64,000 bases of DNA from Sphingopyxis sp. L1A2A. Its GTDB lineage: Bacteria > Pseudomonadota > Alphaproteobacteria > Sphingomonadales > Sphingomonadaceae. The stretch spans positions 62,001 through 126,000 of the forward strand of contig NZ_SCOT01000004.1 in assembly GCF_005502465.1 (NCBI RefSeq). The letters are read 5' to 3'. The notes beneath the pieces are model-generated. The model was not told the origin of the DNA and did no database searches. It saw only the letters and a list, made by a program, of their open reading frames with translations. Below are positions 52,650 through 61,596 of the stretch, piece by piece (positions within the stretch are counted from its first letter, which is position 1; the number at the start of each line of letters is the position of its first letter). The translations under genes were made by a program, and so were the position numbers.

Positions 52650-53840
52650 ATGAATCTTTCATCCACCCTTTCCTTTGCCGACAAGGCAGCAATCACCGGG
52701 GTCGGCCAGACCGATTTCGTCAAGGGCACCGAGCGGACTGCAGTGGAAATGATGCTCACCGCCTCGCGCCGGGCCATCGCGGATGCTGGACTGAAACCCT
52801 CCGATATCGACGGCATGGTGCCGCCGCCAATCTATACGACGTCGGAGGAGATGGCCGCCAATCTGGGCATTGATGTGCTGCGCTATGCGGCAACCGTGCA
52901 CATGGGCGGCGCCAGCCCGACAACGGCACTACAGAATGCCGCCATGGCGATCGCCTGTGGTCTATGCGATCATGTGCTCGTGACACTGGGCTGGAACGGC
53001 TATTCCGCTCTCAGACCTAAGCCGGGCGCCCCGCCCACCCGGCCGATGAACATGAACACCCTGACCAATACGATCCAAGGCTACTACAGCCCCTACGGCG
53101 TATTGTTGCCGGTGCAGATGTACGCCTGGCTGGCGACCCGTCACTCGAAGCTCTACGGCGTTGGCGAAGATGCGATGGCGGCCGTGGCGCTCGCCTGCCG
53201 CCGTCATGCGCAATTGAATCCACGCGCCTTTACCTATGGCCGCGAACTCGACGCGGAAACCTATTATTCGGCGCGCTGGATATCTGAGCCGTTTCGCCTC
53301 TACGATTGCTGCCTCGAGACCGATGGCGCCTGTGCTGTCGTCCTCTCGCGCATGGACCGTGCCAAAGACATGCCGCATGTGCCCGTCAGCATCGCCGGCG
53401 CGGCCGAAGGCCATCCCTATCCCGCCGACGACATCCCTTCCCGCCCCGACCCCTTCAAGATCGGCCTCAGCGATGCCGCCCCGCGCGCATTCGATATGGC
53501 GGGCGTCACGCGCGACGACATGGACTTCCTCCAGATCTACGATTGTTTCACCTATATCGTTCTGCTGCAGCTCGAATCGCTCGGATATTGCGAGCCTGGC
53601 GCGCAGGCCGAATTTGTCGCCAATGGCCAGATCGAGCTGGGCGGGCGCTTACCGATCAACACCCATGGCGGCTTGCTTAGCGAGGCGCATGTCTGGGGTC
53701 TCAACCATGTTGTGGAAGCAGTACGACAGCTGCGCCATGACTGCGGCGAGCGTCAAGTGATCGGAGCCCAGACCGGCCTTGTGACAGGCTGGGGAGACCT
53801 TGGCGATGGCAGCATCGCGATCCTCAGGAGGTTTGCATGA
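52650..53840 (+). CDS. Thiolase-fold protein lacking the nucleophilic Cys (SCPx/Ltp2-like)
   Basis: A 396-aa thiolase-superfamily protein. Where thiolases have the nucleophile in CxSG it reads MGGASP (Gly87), so the usual Cys is missing; the C-terminal GHP motif reads EAHV. Conserved tyrosines remain in [15 protein letters not shown]. Ltp2-type proteins of steroid degradation have this character and, with a DUF35 partner, act as retro-aldolases releasing a ketone; IpfD of ibuprofen degradation is also SCPx-like. The next gene is a DUF35 protein, overlapping by 4 bases, so the same type of lyase is likely (inference). Confidence 0.85.
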   Translation: MNLSSTLSFADKAAITGVGQTDFVKGTERTAVEMMLTASRRAIADAGLKPSDIDGMVPPPIYTTSEEMAANLGIDVLRYAATVHMGGASPTTALQNAAMAIACGLCDHVLVTLGWNGYSALRPKPGAPPTRPMNMNTLTNTIQGYYSPYGVLLPVQMYAWLATRHSKLYGVGEDAMAAVALACRRHAQLNPRAFTYGRELDAETYYSARWISEPFRLYDCCLETDGACAVVLSRMDRAKDMPHVPVSIAGAAEGHPYPADDIPSRPDPFKIGLSDAAPRAFDMAGVTRDDMDFLQIYDCFTYIVLLQLESLGYCEPGAQAEFVANGQIELGGRLPINTHGGLLSEAHVWGLNHVVEAVRQLRHDCGERQVIGAQTGLVTGWGDLGDGSIAILRRFA

Positions 53841-54298
53841 GCGACGAGCATGATGTGCCTCCCAAGGCGCGGCCCTCCGCGCAGGCAACGCCGGCCAAGC
53901 CGCAGCCGCGGCCGCAGGACCCGATCGAACAGGAGTTCTGGAGGCTGTGCCAGGACGGTCAACTCTATTTCCAGCGTTGCGGAAGTTGCGGCATCTTTCG
54001 CCACCTGCCTCGCTACATGTGTGCACGATGCGGCTCGCCAGACTATTCCTGGGAACCCAGCAGCGGCAAGGGCACGCTTTTTTCCTGGACCGTGACCCAT
54101 CAGGCGCTGCACCCCGCTTTTGCCGCCGACGTCCCGTTCGTGGCTGCCGTGGTGGAACTTGAGGAAGGCGTGCGCATGGCCACGCGCCTCGTGGATTGCG
54201 AGCGTGACATCCTCGCACTCGATCTGCCGGTCGAACTCGATTTCGAAATGATCGGGGGGGACTTTCGCCTTCCTGTTTTTCGTCCGCGTGAAGGGTAG
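53837..54298 (+). CDS. DUF35 Zn-ribbon/OB-fold protein (ChsH2/IpfE-like)
   Basis: A 153-aa protein with a Pro/Ala-rich N-terminus, a zinc ribbon formed by C48-x2-C51 and C62-x2-C65, and an OB-fold body ([13 protein letters not shown], then [12 protein letters not shown]). DUF35 proteins bind acyl-CoA and activate thiolase-fold partners. AGGAGG lies 5 bases before the ATG, which overlaps the thiolase-like stop. It is the expected partner of the protein at 52650. Confidence 0.9.
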   Translation: MSDEHDVPPKARPSAQATPAKPQPRPQDPIEQEFWRLCQDGQLYFQRCGSCGIFRHLPRYMCARCGSPDYSWEPSSGKGTLFSWTVTHQALHPAFAADVPFVAAVVELEEGVRMATRLVDCERDILALDLPVELDFEMIGGDFRLPVFRPREG

Positions 54299-54305
54299 AG
54301 ACGAC

Positions 54306-55556
54306 ATGGATCTCGACTACGGCCCCCAATATGACGCCTTCCGCGCGGAGATCCGCGCCTTCATCAATGCGCACAGACATTTGGCGCCACCCTCCGCCAC
54401 CCGGTTCTCCCGGCCCTCAGCCGAAGCTATCCGATGGCAAAAGCTATTGATCGAGCACGGCTATACGGCGCGCACGATACCGGCCGAATATGGCGGCTAC
54501 GGAGCGGCGCCGGATATACTCAAATCGCGCATTATCGCGGAAGAGTTTTCGCGAGCTCGGCTTCCGAGCGGCTTGGCGAACCAGGGCATCTCAATGCTCG
54601 TCCCGACTTTGCTCGAGTTGGGCACCGATGAACAGAAGCGGCGGTGGATCGCAGCAACGCTGACGGGCGAAGTCGTGTGGTGCCAAGGATATTCCGAACC
54701 CGGTGCGGGATCGGACCTCGCCAACCTCAAGACCAGCGCGCGCATCGAAAATGGAGAATTCGTTATAAATGGCCAGAAAATCTGGACCAGCACCGCGAAG
54801 CAAGCCGACATGATCTTTTGCCTTGTGAGGACCGAACTCGAGGCCTCGAAGCATAGCGGTATCTCTTATCTGATTTTCTCGATGGACATACCGGGGATCG
54901 AGGTACGCCCCTTGAAGACGATGACCGGTCACGCCGAGTTCAACGAGACATTCTTTACTAATGTGCGGGTTCCGGTGGACCAGATCGTCGGCCAGCGAGG
55001 ACAGGGCTGGTTCGTCGCGAACGCAACGCTTGGCCACGAGCGCGGAATGCTGGGCGATCCCGACGCACTCGAGAACCGGCTGCAGGCATTGATTGGCCTG
55101 ATGCAGCAGGAATCCATCGGCGAAGGTCGGGCGATCGACAATGCGGTCCTGCGCGACCGGCTGGTGGCGCTCCAGGCCGAAGTGACGGCGATGAAATGTA
55201 ATGGAATGCGCATTCTATCGAACAGCCTCAAGGGCGAGCCTGGCGGCATGGCGAAGCTGATCGTCAAACTGCAGAGTTGCGAGGTCGCGCATCAGATCTC
55301 TGCGCTGGCGATCGACGCGATGGGCGAGATGGGCATTTTGTATCACCGCAGCCCGCGGGAACGAGACGGAGGGGCTTGGCAATGGAACTATATGTTCCAA
55401 CTCGGCCTCATAATAGGTGGCGGCACCGCGCAGATCCAGAAGAACATCATCGCCGAACGTGGCCTAGAGATGCCGCGCGAGCCGAAGCTGGCGCGGATTT
55501 CCGACGAAGCGAAGGGAGCGGCAGGCATGCAGACCGACAGGCAGGGAGCGGCGTGA
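54306..55556 (+). CDS. Acyl-CoA dehydrogenase, subunit 1
   Basis: A 416-aa flavoprotein with the three ACAD domains: IPAEYGGYGAAP, then YSEPGAGSDLANL and WTSTAKQADMIF, then the C-terminal helical domain ending GGGTAQIQKNIIAERGLEMPRE. The catalytic base position of medium-chain enzymes (YEGT) reads IGGGTAQ, as in FadE-type subunits of heteromeric dehydrogenases. It shares one base (TGATG) with the following ACAD gene, so the two probably form one alpha2-beta2 enzyme, as shown for steroid FadE pairs. The ATG at 54306 is chosen; a GTG at 54288 is in frame. Confidence 0.88.
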   Translation: MDLDYGPQYDAFRAEIRAFINAHRHLAPPSATRFSRPSAEAIRWQKLLIEHGYTARTIPAEYGGYGAAPDILKSRIIAEEFSRARLPSGLANQGISMLVPTLLELGTDEQKRRWIAATLTGEVVWCQGYSEPGAGSDLANLKTSARIENGEFVINGQKIWTSTAKQADMIFCLVRTELEASKHSGISYLIFSMDIPGIEVRPLKTMTGHAEFNETFFTNVRVPVDQIVGQRGQGWFVANATLGHERGMLGDPDALENRLQALIGLMQQESIGEGRAIDNAVLRDRLVALQAEVTAMKCNGMRILSNSLKGEPGGMAKLIVKLQSCEVAHQISALAIDAMGEMGILYHRSPRERDGGAWQWNYMFQLGLIIGGGTAQIQKNIIAERGLEMPREPKLARISDEAKGAAGMQTDRQGAA

Positions 55557-56647
55557 TGGACTTCGGCCTTTCGCAGGATCAGCAGATACTGCGCGACGCA
55601 GTTGCGCGGTGTCTTGCCGATACCTCCCCGCTTGAGCATGTCCGCGAATGTGCCGGGCGCGACAACCCGTTAAGTGACACTATTTTCGGAGCCCTCCACG
55701 ATCTGGCGGTCCCAGCCATGCTTGTCCCCGAAGAGCATGGTGGCCTAGGCATGACCCTTCTCGACGCTGCGGTCGTGGCGGAACAACTCGCCTATGCGGT
55801 CACACCAGCGCCATTTCTAGCCAGCGTAGTTCTCGCCCCGATCGCGCTGAGCGAGGCAGGAACTAACAAGCAAAAGTGCCAATGGCTTCCGAAGATCGCG
55901 CGTGGCGAGGCCCGTATCGGAGTCGCGATTTCCGCGACGGTCCAGGCGCGCGACGGCGCGGGAGTTCAATTCGTCGAAGGGAAGCTTAGCGGCACCGCCC
56001 TGTTCTGCCTCGATTTCGAAGGCGCGGACGCGTATCTCGTAGCGGACGCCGGTGGCAGGCTGCACCTCGTCCCAGCCCTAGCATCGGGACTCAAGGCGAC
56101 CCGCCTCACCACCATCGATCGCACGCGCAGCGTGGGAGAATTGTCCTTTGCGGCTGTCGAGACCGATCCGCTTGCCGACGACGGCGGCACAGCATCGGCT
56201 CGGCTGCGCGATGCTGGCCGCGTGATCCTTGCCGCCGACAGCTTAGGCGCAGGGCAGGCCATGATTGAAAAGGCGGTCGATTATGCTGGTCAGCGAGAGC
56301 AGTTCGGCCGCCCTATCGGCAGCTTCCAGGCGGTAAAGCACATGTGCGCCGAAATGGCCGCACGCCATGAACCGTGCCGCGCGCTGGTCTGGTACGCCGC
56401 CCATGTCTTCGATGCGCTGCCGGAGGATGCATCTCTCGCGGCTTGCCATGCGAAATCCCTCACGGGCGACGTCCACCGATTTGTCGCCCGCACCGCCACT
56501 GAAGTGCATGGCGGGATGGGGTTCACCGATCTGCTCGGCCTGCACTACTGGTTCAAACGGATCGGCTTCGATCGGCAGGTCTTGGGTGGCCCCGAAGCGG
56601 TGCGAGCCGAGGCAGCGGCTCTGCAGGGTTGGACGAGAGCAGCCTGA
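55556..56647 (+). CDS. Acyl-CoA dehydrogenase, subunit 2
   Basis: A 363-aa shorter ACAD: MDFGLSQDQQILRD at the start, PEEHGGLGMTLL, then REQFGRPIGSFQAVKHM and EVHGGMGFTDLLGLHYW near the end. The middle beta domain is less conserved, as in the small subunits of FadE heteromers. Its ATG overlaps the stop of subunit 1. Together they would introduce a double bond next to a CoA thioester, probably on a branched or ring-bearing chain (inference). Confidence 0.87.
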   Translation: MDFGLSQDQQILRDAVARCLADTSPLEHVRECAGRDNPLSDTIFGALHDLAVPAMLVPEEHGGLGMTLLDAAVVAEQLAYAVTPAPFLASVVLAPIALSEAGTNKQKCQWLPKIARGEARIGVAISATVQARDGAGVQFVEGKLSGTALFCLDFEGADAYLVADAGGRLHLVPALASGLKATRLTTIDRTRSVGELSFAAVETDPLADDGGTASARLRDAGRVILAADSLGAGQAMIEKAVDYAGQREQFGRPIGSFQAVKHMCAEMAARHEPCRALVWYAAHVFDALPEDASLAACHAKSLTGDVHRFVARTATEVHGGMGFTDLLGLHYWFKRIGFDRQVLGGPEAVRAEAAALQGWTRAA

Positions 56648-56704
56648 TAGTAACGGGAGTCATGCGCCCCGATGCTGCGGCCCCGTCCAGAGAGGAGAAT
56701 CAAT

Positions 56705-58318
56705 GTGATCGACTGGAATCTCGGGGATATTCTCGACGCGATCGAGCCCTTCATGCCCGAAGATGCGCCGGCTCTGATACATGGAGACCGGATCGTCACC
56801 TGGCCCGAGATGTCGGCGCGCTCGAACAATATCGCCCGCGGGTTGCGCCAACGCGGCATCCGCGATGGCGCGAAGGTCGCCTTCTATATGCGCAACCGAC
56901 CCGAATATGGCGAGTTGATGGCGGCCTGCTTCAAGGGGCGTTTGACGCATGTGAACATCAATTACCGTTATCGGGCCGAAGAGGTGTTTTATATCTTCGA
57001 CGATTCCGACAGCGAGGTCATCGTTTACAGTTCGGAATTCCGCGACACTATCGTCGAACTCAACGACCGGCTTAGGAAGGTTCGCACCTTCGTCGAAATT
57101 GGCGAGCTGTCTTCAATCGCGCCCTTTGCGATCCACTATGAGACTCTCGCGCAAGAGGGGGACGGATCGGCGCTCGGCATCACACGCTCGCCCGCCGATC
57201 TGCTTTTCATCTATACGGGTGGTACGACCGGAATGCCCAAGGGCGTGATGTGGCGTCATGATGACATGCGCAAGGCCCAACTCGACGCACAGAAGTTGCT
57301 CGGCCCCGTTCCAGAGACACTCGAAGAAAATGTCGCGCTGATCGCCCGCGAAGGCCCGGGCAGGCGCACGCTTTCCTCTTGCCCGCTGATGCACGGAACG
57401 GGCTTTATCACTGCGATCGGCACGCTGATGTCTGGCGGCGCGATAGTTACGTTGGAGGCATGGTCTTTCGATGCCGAGGAACTGTGGGATACGGTGGAAA
57501 GGCACAAGGTGGAAGGTATAGCGATCGTGGGCGACGCCTTTGCCAAGCCAATGCTTTCCGCGCTCGACGACCACCCTGGCCGCTGGGATACCAGCAGCCT
57601 CGTTACAATCCTCTCTTCCGGTGTGATGTGGAGCAAGGAGGTCAAGTCCGGCCTGTGCCGGCATATTCCGCAAATCGTACTGATGGACAGTTTTGGCGCA
57701 TCCGAAGGCCTCGGCTTCGGCCTTGCCGTCACCACTGCGGAGGGCGGCACGAACACCGCGAAATTTGGGATCGGCGAGTTCTGCGATGTTTTCGACGAAA
57801 CCGACCAGAAAGTCGAACCGGGGAGCGGCGTGCCGGGATTTATCGCCCGGAAGGGTGCGATCCCCATAGGCTATTACAAGGACCCCGAGAAATCCGCGAA
57901 GACGTTTCGCACGATCGATGGGGTGCGCTATTCCATTCCGGGCGACTGGTGTCGGGTAGAAGCCGATGGCAGCCTGACCTTGCTCGGCCGCGGAAGCGTC
58001 TGCATCAACACGGCGGGAGAGAAAGTTTATCCCGAGGAGGTCGAGGAAGTGCTCAAGACCCATCCCGCCATCGGGGACGCGCTGGTCGTAGGCGTGCCGG
58101 ATGATAAATGGGGCCAAGCCGTAACCGCGATCGTCCACCTCAACGACCACGCCCAGTTCGACGAACAAGCGGTCAAAACCCATGTGCGCGCACATTTGGC
58201 GGGATACAAAACTCCCAAGACCATAATTCCGACAGACATCCCCATGCGAGCCTCGAACGGCAAGGCCGATTATGCAACGGCAAAAGCGATTGCCGAACGA
58301 TCGAATGTCGCGACGTGA
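56705..58318 (+). CDS. AMP-forming acyl-CoA ligase, FadD17/FadD19 type
   Basis: A 537-aa ligase. The ATP loop is YTGGTTGMPKGVMWRH, a form typical of steroid side-chain ligases (FadD17/19); later motifs are SFGASEG, IPGDWCRVE, GRGSVCINTAGEKVYPEEVEE and the C-terminal SNGKADY lysine. It is distinct from the AlkK-like ligases at 7825 and 35250. The start is a GTG at 56705 with GGAG 7 bases upstream; an in-frame ATG at 56672 is possible. It activates the acid produced after P450 oxidation (inference). Confidence 0.86.
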   Translation: MIDWNLGDILDAIEPFMPEDAPALIHGDRIVTWPEMSARSNNIARGLRQRGIRDGAKVAFYMRNRPEYGELMAACFKGRLTHVNINYRYRAEEVFYIFDDSDSEVIVYSSEFRDTIVELNDRLRKVRTFVEIGELSSIAPFAIHYETLAQEGDGSALGITRSPADLLFIYTGGTTGMPKGVMWRHDDMRKAQLDAQKLLGPVPETLEENVALIAREGPGRRTLSSCPLMHGTGFITAIGTLMSGGAIVTLEAWSFDAEELWDTVERHKVEGIAIVGDAFAKPMLSALDDHPGRWDTSSLVTILSSGVMWSKEVKSGLCRHIPQIVLMDSFGASEGLGFGLAVTTAEGGTNTAKFGIGEFCDVFDETDQKVEPGSGVPGFIARKGAIPIGYYKDPEKSAKTFRTIDGVRYSIPGDWCRVEADGSLTLLGRGSVCINTAGEKVYPEEVEEVLKTHPAIGDALVVGVPDDKWGQAVTAIVHLNDHAQFDEQAVKTHVRAHLAGYKTPKTIIPTDIPMRASNGKADYATAKAIAERSNVAT

Positions 58319-59952
58319 GATCGACTGGCTCTCCCGATTACGATGCCGTGATCGTCGGTGCAGGCTTCAGCGGCATCTATCTGCTGCACAAATTGCGTGA
58401 CGCCGGGTTCAAGGTGCTGCTGGTAGATGCGGCCGCCCAGCCCGGCGGCATTTGGTACTGGAATTGCTATCCCGGTGCCCGCGTGGACTCGCAGGTACCG
58501 CTCTATGAGTTTTCGATACCCGAGGTTTGGAAATCATGGGCCTGGAGCGAGCGCTTTCCCGGATGGAAGGAGCTCAGAGCCTATTTCCGGCATGTTTGCG
58601 ATACGCTGGGCCTTTGGCCGCTTATGCGGATGGGATCGAGGGTCCAAAGCGCAAGGTTCGATGAAGAGGGACGACGGTGGCGCCTGCAGCTTGAGGGCGG
58701 GGAAGGAATATCGACACACTTCCTTCTGCCCGCTTTGGGATTCGCATCGAAGCCGTATATTCCCGATATGCGAGGAATCGCGGCGTTCGAAGGCGATTGG
58801 TGTCACACGGCGCGATGGCCGCAACAGGGTATCGATCTTTCGGGCCGCCGGATCGCCGTCATCGGCACTGGTGCGAGCGGAGTGCAGATCGCGCAGGAGG
58901 CCGCCAAATGCGCAGAAAAGCTGACCTTGTTTCAGAGGACTCCTATTCTGGGCCTGCCCATGCGCCAGGAACGGCTTACCGAAGACATTCAGCAGCGTGA
59001 TAAGCAGGGCTATCCCGCCATTTTTGTTCGGCGCAAGCGAACGAACGGGGGATTCGAATGCCAGTCGCTTGACATCTCCGCGCTCGATGTAGACGCCACG
59101 ACGCGCAACAACCATTTCGAGACCCTGTGGCGGCAGGGCGGCCTCAAATTCTGGTACAACAACTTTGCCGACATACTGACCAATCGCGAAGCGAACCGCT
59201 ACGCCTATGAGTTCTGGCGCAAAAAGGTTCTCGCGCGGATTATCGACCCCGTTCTGGCCGAGAAACTTGCGCCTGCGGAGCCGCCGCATCCTTTCGGCAC
59301 GAAAAGACCCTCGCTCGAACAGGGATATTATGAAATTTTCGAGCAGGATAATGTCGCGCTGGTCGATCTGAAGGCAAACGCGATCATCCGTATCGAGCCC
59401 CAGGCCATCAAGATGGAAGACGGTGAGGTCGAATGCGATCTGATCATTTTTGCGACCGGCTTCGATGCCGGGCGTGGCGGGTTGATCGACATGAACATCA
59501 CCGGGAGGGAGGGGCTTCCCCTTTGGCAGGCGTGGGAAGACGGTGTGCGCGCCTATCTCGGCATGGCGGTGTCGGGTTTTCCCAACATGTTGTTCGCTTA
59601 TGGTCCTCTCAGCCCGTCGGGTTTCGCCAATGGCCCGACAAGCGCGGAAATACAGGGCGACTGGATTTGCGATTTCATGGTCTGGTTGCGTAGGAGGGAC
59701 ATCGATCTTTTCGAGGGCAAACCGGCTGCCGAAACTGGCTGGACTGAAATGGTTGCCGCGGCTGGCGCGATGACGCTCTTTCCCGAGGCGGCCTCATGGT
59801 ACATGGGCGCGAATATTCCGGGAAAGAAGCGCCAGCTCATCAATTTTCCGAGCGTGTCTGGCTATGCCGCGCTCTGCGACGAAGAGGCGGCCGGCAGCTA
59901 TGCTGGCTTCGCTTTCGAAAAACTCACACGCAAGGACGGCCCAACAATATGA
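58315..59952 (+). CDS. Type I Baeyer-Villiger monooxygenase
   Basis: A 545-aa flavoprotein with the FAD site GAGFSG (15-20), the BVMO fingerprint F-x-G-x3-H-x3-W-P as FEGDWCHTARWP (158-169), and the NADPH site GTGASG (184-189), followed by a C-terminal DLIIFATGFDA. The fingerprint separates it from plain flavin monooxygenases. It inserts oxygen next to a ketone to give an ester or lactone. The GTG start at 58315 overlaps the ligase stop as GTGA; the reading frame upstream runs inside the ligase gene. An alpha/beta hydrolase follows, coupled by ATGA. Confidence 0.9.
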   Translation: MRSTGSPDYDAVIVGAGFSGIYLLHKLRDAGFKVLLVDAAAQPGGIWYWNCYPGARVDSQVPLYEFSIPEVWKSWAWSERFPGWKELRAYFRHVCDTLGLWPLMRMGSRVQSARFDEEGRRWRLQLEGGEGISTHFLLPALGFASKPYIPDMRGIAAFEGDWCHTARWPQQGIDLSGRRIAVIGTGASGVQIAQEAAKCAEKLTLFQRTPILGLPMRQERLTEDIQQRDKQGYPAIFVRRKRTNGGFECQSLDISALDVDATTRNNHFETLWRQGGLKFWYNNFADILTNREANRYAYEFWRKKVLARIIDPVLAEKLAPAEPPHPFGTKRPSLEQGYYEIFEQDNVALVDLKANAIIRIEPQAIKMEDGEVECDLIIFATGFDAGRGGLIDMNITGREGLPLWQAWEDGVRAYLGMAVSGFPNMLFAYGPLSPSGFANGPTSAEIQGDWICDFMVWLRRRDIDLFEGKPAAETGWTEMVAAAGAMTLFPEAASWYMGANIPGKKRQLINFPSVSGYAALCDEEAAGSYAGFAFEKLTRKDGPTI

Positions 59953-60926
59953 ACGAGGCGGTAAAGATTGAAGATTGCCCCGAGGACATCGACGCTCTCT
60001 GGGCGGGCGATGGTTCGCATCTGCCCGAATGGTTCGTTTCCGCTCTCAGGGTGCCGCGCGAGGAAGGCTATGTAGAGATCGAGGGTGCCAAAGCGCATTA
60101 CTTTCGCTGGGGCGACCGGGCGAAACCCAAGGTACTGATGACGCACGGTTTTCTCTCGCATGCCCGCTGCTTTTCCTTCATCGCGCCGTTTCTGGCCGAA
60201 GATTATGATGTGGTGGCCTTCGATCTTGCCGGCATGGGCGACAGCGAAATGCGAGGGCACGCCGACCCCTTGGCCAGGGGGCGCGAGTTCGGCGAAATTG
60301 CCGAAGCGCTTGGACTGTTTGCGGATGGCCACAAGCCCACGATCATTGCCCACAGTTTCGGTTCTGGCGCAGCGTTGACGGCCGTCACCCAATCGCCCGA
60401 TACCTTCTCCGGCATTGTGGTTTGCGACCTGATGGTCATGCGACCTGCGCTCTTGCAAGCGTATTGGAATCTCCGCCGCGCCAGCCCCGGATCCGGCGAC
60501 CCGGACAAAGCCAAAAGTCGCTATCCCAGCTACGACGCGGCGCGCAGTCGATACGTCCTTTCCCCACCCCAGCCTGTCGGTGAGCCATTTCTTTTGGACT
60601 ATATGGCCTTTCATTCTCTGCGGCGTGACGGGGAGGGTTGGACGTGGAAATTCTCTCCCGAAGTGTTCCGGAGGAGCAACCGGCCCGACGAGTGGCTCAC
60701 CATCGGCGAGCGCCTAGTGAACGCGCCGGGCCGCAAGGCTATCGTTCACGGCGAGGAGAGCCAGCTCTTCAACCGGGATTCCGTGGCATATGTTCGTGAA
60801 CTGGGGGGAGGAGCCATTCCGATCATTGCCGTGCCTCAAGCCCGCCACCATCTGATGCTCGACCAGCCGCTGGCCTTTGTCACCGCGTTGAGGAGCCTTC
60901 TCCGGCTTTGGGAAGCGCCGACTTGA
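59949..60926 (+). CDS. Alpha/beta-fold hydrolase, probable ester/lactone hydrolase
   Basis: A 325-aa hydrolase with THGFLS near residue 65, the nucleophile elbow AHSFGS (Ser136) and the catalytic His in ARHHLMLDQP. The ATG overlaps the stop of the BVMO. The pairing BVMO plus hydrolase is common in ketone degradation, where the second enzyme opens the ester or lactone. This is the last gene of the rightward operon before the 670-base gap. Confidence 0.83.
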   Translation: MNEAVKIEDCPEDIDALWAGDGSHLPEWFVSALRVPREEGYVEIEGAKAHYFRWGDRAKPKVLMTHGFLSHARCFSFIAPFLAEDYDVVAFDLAGMGDSEMRGHADPLARGREFGEIAEALGLFADGHKPTIIAHSFGSGAALTAVTQSPDTFSGIVVCDLMVMRPALLQAYWNLRRASPGSGDPDKAKSRYPSYDAARSRYVLSPPQPVGEPFLLDYMAFHSLRRDGEGWTWKFSPEVFRRSNRPDEWLTIGERLVNAPGRKAIVHGEESQLFNRDSVAYVRELGGGAIPIIAVPQARHHLMLDQPLAFVTALRSLLRLWEAPT

Positions 60927-61429
60927 GCAACGTCTAGCGCGATTTTATGGTTGCATGCGACCGTAATGGCGATGCGAGAATTGCCGATCCAACATTTAGT
61001 TAAACGATGAGGCCTCTTTTGCACAGCAAGACATAAATACTAAGGCCGAGGCAGAAATAACCAAGCAGAGTTCATATGTTCTGTTTAGATCTTCTTCTCT
61101 TGCCTGTGTTGCTTGGCGCCACAAAGAAATCTATCGTGGCACAGTTGGTCGATATGCCTTCCGAGGCAAACAGCAAGGCAAGGTCATGGAGCCACAAAAG
61201 GCTGTCCAGCTTCGGCGGGACATGCGCTCGGGATCGGGCGTGCCGTACCGCAGCCGCATCCAAAAGTCGTCGGCGCGCGCTCGACCGTGCCAAGGCTGAA
61301 GCGCTGACAGCAAGCATCGGATGTATAAACTGATTTCTTCGGATCTGAGATGGAACACCTCCCAGCGCCCCGAGCAATATAATAAAGTGCCATAATAAAG
61401 TTCTTTACCAAATACCGAAAAACTGCTCA
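60927..61429. other. Intergenic region before the last TonB receptor
   Basis: About 500 bases with no recognisable gene. A frame of 85 codons at 61076-61333 (and one on the other strand over the same bases) is open but has no family resemblance. The composition is less GC-biased than the flanking genes. The nearby feature of note is the hairpin unit at 61430-61525. Confidence 0.45.
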
Positions 61430-61525
61430 GCTTCAAGCCGGGCGGCGAGAATCTTTTCCTCTCCGGAAATCTCCTTCTGGCCACCTCTCAAACTCGGGGC
61501 AGCTCGGCGAGCTGCCCCATTTTTG
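61430..61525 (+). ncRNA. Possible small RNA or attenuated leader
   Basis: An approximately 95-base unit: a short hairpin TTTCC-TCTCC-GGAAA (61455-61469) presenting TCTCC in its loop, further CTCC/CCTCTC stretches, and an intrinsic terminator at 61496-61525. Loops rich in CUCC that can pair with ribosome sites are common in alphaproteobacterial small RNAs. It could equally be the terminated leader of the TonB receptor at 61597. The 5' end is a guess; no promoter was identified with confidence. Confidence 0.35.
61496..61525 (+). terminator. Rho-independent terminator upstream of a TonB receptor
   Basis: GGGGCAGCTCG (61496-61506) and CGAGCTGCCCC (61508-61518) form a perfect GC-rich stem followed by ATTTTTG. 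It lies 72 bases before the TonB receptor start and in the same direction, so it either ends the preceding transcription unit or attenuates the receptor. Confidence 0.8.
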
Positions 61526-61596
61526 AACATCGACTACCGGGGAAAAGGACGGGTTCGCGTAAGAAACTAAAAAATCGAGACAGGGAGAGAAGGGTG

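Noticed and set aside
57113-58195. Long open frame opposite the acyl-CoA ligase
   Set aside because: Antisense shadow; the sense strand encodes all ligase motifs.
61076-61333. Small gene of 85 codons before the last TonB receptor
   Set aside because: No ribosome site or family match was seen, and an overlapping frame on the other strand is equally open.
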